Positions 45,875 to 47,011 of a stretch of 47,011 nt of DNA are shown here, in pieces; the stretch's first letter is position 1, and each line of letters begins with the position of its first letter. Source of the stretch: a virus; the IMG/VR virus record IMGVR_UViG_3300003322_000275, positions 1 to 47,011 of that record. One strand, written 5' to 3'. Below the pieces are notes generated by a model that searched no databases, was not told the DNA's origin, and saw only the letters and a program-made list of their open reading frames with translations. The position numbers were made by a program, and so were the translations under genes.

Positions 45875-46348
45875 ATGACACAACTGATCCATCACAGCAT
45901 TGCATTCCTCGTGGCAACCATCGCCGGATTGGCCGGAAACGCGGTGGGCGGGCCTGGAATGGGCGTAGTTAGCTTCGTTGGTATCTTCACAGCCCTAGAA
46001 CTCCGTGCCTCGCAGAGACCCGCCTATCGCGTTACGTGGGGTTCTGACATAATCAGAAAAATCCGACACTCCATCGCTAGCGCGATCGATGATGAAACAC
46101 AGCGGCTTGTCGAAGCGCTACGATCACAGCCGCGCGGGGCATTGAGTCGTAGCCTTGACGATCCGCGTTTCTCACAGCCGGGATGTTGCATCTGCAAGCG
46201 TACTGACGTAGCATTGCCCTATCGCGGGCCGGGGAGTGCGTCAATCCTACGTATTTGCACAGCCTGTTACGCATCCGGCGGTACACCTAAAACCCATTGG
46301 CACTACGCTCCCGCATACACCGGAGAGACGATCCGACTCGATCAATAA
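45875..46348 (+). CDS. Membrane protein with a cytoplasmic zinc finger
   Basis: A 157-residue protein. A hydrophobic N-terminal part (HSIAFLVATIAGLAGNAVGG; GMGVVSFVGIFTALEL) gives one or two membrane helices. The rest is basic and contains C-x-x-C (CCICKRTD) and C-x-x-C (ICTACYASGG) pairs for zinc. The theme of membrane plus zinc domain repeats that of the cluster at 14.7-17 kb. Its function is unknown. Confidence 0.65.
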   Translation: MTQLIHHSIAFLVATIAGLAGNAVGGPGMGVVSFVGIFTALELRASQRPAYRVTWGSDIIRKIRHSIASAIDDETQRLVEALRSQPRGALSRSLDDPRFSQPGCCICKRTDVALPYRGPGSASILRICTACYASGGTPKTHWHYAPAYTGETIRLDQ

Positions 46349-46369
46349 CAAGACAGAAAGGAGACGACC

Positions 46370-46573
46370 ATGATCATACCAGAAGACATTAAACACATGA
46401 CGCCGGATCAAATCAAAGCATTGCCAGCAGACGATCGCAAAGAACTCGCGCGGGAGTTTACACGCCGCTATTTTAAGGAAAGTCCCGATCCAGCCGATCG
46501 ATCGCACGATGTTGACAAAGCGCTGGACTCAGTTCCAGCAAACGAGGATTGGACCGACTATAGCAATCACTAA
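46370..46573 (+). CDS. Small helical acidic protein
   Basis: A 67-residue protein (HMTPDQIKALPADDRKELAR; DVDKALDSVPANEDWTDY). AGAAAGGAG precedes the ATG. It is the last gene of the unit that begins at 45673, with a rho-independent terminator 24 bases behind it. No family is recognised. Confidence 0.7.
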   Translation: MIIPEDIKHMTPDQIKALPADDRKELAREFTRRYFKESPDPADRSHDVDKALDSVPANEDWTDYSNH

Positions 46574-46596
46574 CCACAGTCGATAGTTATCCAGCC

Positions 46597-46628
46597 AAAC
46601 GCACCTGTTAATCGGGTGCGTTTTGTTT
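46597..46628 (+). terminator. Rho-independent terminator
   Basis: Stem AAACGCACC/GGTGCGTTT (46597-46605/46615-46623), a 9-base loop and the T-rich tail TTTTGTTTT. It closes the 45673-46573 operon before the iteron region. Confidence 0.85.
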
Positions 46629-46647
46629 TGCACGCTGCGAGTCGATT

Positions 46648-46666
46648 TTCTGACAAGTTGTCAGAA
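46648..46666. promoter_or_regulatory. 19-bp palindrome, operator candidate
   Basis: TTCTGACAAGTTGTCAGAA is perfectly symmetric around its central base. It is not followed by a T-run. It lies between a terminator and the iteron clusters, and is a likely protein-binding site. Confidence 0.55.
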
Positions 46667-46752
46667 TTAAAACACTTGTGCGGGTTACGTTTACGTGTAT
46701 TGAGACGTTGTATCACACGAAAGCGGTACCGTTTTTGCATCACAAAGCCAAA

Positions 46753-46956
46753 TGCCAACCTTGCCAACCTTGCCAACCTCCCTATATATTTAATTCTCTG
46801 ACTCTAATTCTTAACAGCTTACACTGCTATCCAACCCCACCTAATAAAAATAATAAATATACATATGGTTGGTAAGGTTGGTAAGGTTGACCGGACGCAT
46901 AACAAAAAGATCAGCTTACACGCTATCGTTGCCAACCTTGCCAACCTTGCCAACCT
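46753..46956. repeat. Three iteron clusters flanking AT-rich DNA, origin or partition site candidate
   Basis: Three exact copies of the 9-mer TGCCAACCT in tandem (46753-46779), then about 85 AT-rich bases, then three inverted, slightly diverged copies (AGGTTGGTA type, 46866-46892) and three exact direct copies again (46930-46956). There is no reading frame of quality here. Tandem 9-bp iterons next to an AT-rich stretch are the hallmark of iteron origins. A partition or packaging site is the alternative. Confidence 0.75.
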
Positions 46957-46999
46957 CAAGACTGGATACTACGCGAAATCGTGTAGACATCTGTTCTAC

Positions 47000-47011
47000 T
47001 TGACACACGGG
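47000..47011 (+). promoter_or_regulatory. Promoter spanning the window ends
   Basis: TTGACA (47000-47005) is followed by six bases to the window end. If the end is joined to position 1, eleven further bases give an exact 17-base spacer before TATACT (12-17). The combined promoter would drive the early operon beginning at 61. Confidence 0.7.

Noticed and set aside
46753-46956. Repeat clusters as a CRISPR array
   Set aside because: The units are 9 bp in direct tandem without spacers, one cluster is inverted and there are no cas genes.
1-47011. Integrase, CI-type repressor or insertion sequence
   Set aside because: No recombinase, transposase or attachment-type repeat was recognised; the small HTH proteins alone do not establish lysogeny.

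Overview
The window reads as the complete genome of a tailed, double-stranded DNA phage with siphovirus-type morphology (HK97-fold head, long tape measure, no sheath gene seen). Joining the last bases to the first creates a perfect sigma70-type promoter (TTGACA at 47000-47005, 17 bp, TATACT at 12-17). The 47,011 bases are therefore probably a closed circle or a circularly permuted molecule cut at an arbitrary point. No integrase and no CI-type repressor was recognised, so a lytic lifestyle is the default reading. The host is bacterial and uses classical -35/-10 promoters and Shine-Dalgarno sites. The strong excess of GATC/CGATCG words and a protein with Chloroflexota/cyanobacteria-style effector-associated repeats hint at a Chloroflexota or cyanobacterial host. 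That is an inference only.

Layout: two transcription arms leave a divergent promoter region near 45.6 kb and meet tail to tail at 21.28 kb. The plus arm (45.6 kb, through the window ends, to 21.3 kb) carries replication, recombination and nucleotide functions. These are a PrimPol-VirE primase-helicase, small zinc proteins, a variant methyltransferase fold, a SprT-like protease, HNH nucleases, a RuvC-like resolvase, a SNF2 helicase, a Cas4-like nuclease beside a Sak4-like ATPase and an SSB-like protein, a membrane-protein cluster, an adenine methyltransferase, a uracil-glycosylase/DNA polymerase A fusion and a nucleoside deoxyribosyltransferase-like enzyme. The minus arm (45.35 down to 21.28 kb) is the late arm: small genes, endolysin and holin, terminases, portal, MuF protein, protease, decoration protein, capsid, connectors, tail tube, frameshifted chaperones, tape measure and distal tail proteins.

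Three things stand out. First, 3.5-4.35 kb holds no gene. It holds a chain of perfect long stems with a tRNA body inside, behind a consensus promoter, which resembles the large ornate phage RNAs GOLLD and ROOL. In the embedded tRNA the anticodon arm is replaced by about 70 nt of other structure. Second, a promoter-operator cassette (TTGACA overlapping the palindrome CAATCGATTG, a second similar box about 37 bp downstream, and a conserved leader) occurs at least seven times. Five copies drive small plus-strand genes wedged into the minus-strand structural operon, which looks like a phage-wide regulon of moron genes. Third, the late promoter at 45.6 kb is followed about 50 nt later by a strong terminator, and further terminators lie inside the late arm, which suggests processive antitermination. 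Three clusters of 9-bp iterons flank AT-rich DNA near the right end and are the best origin or partition-site candidate.
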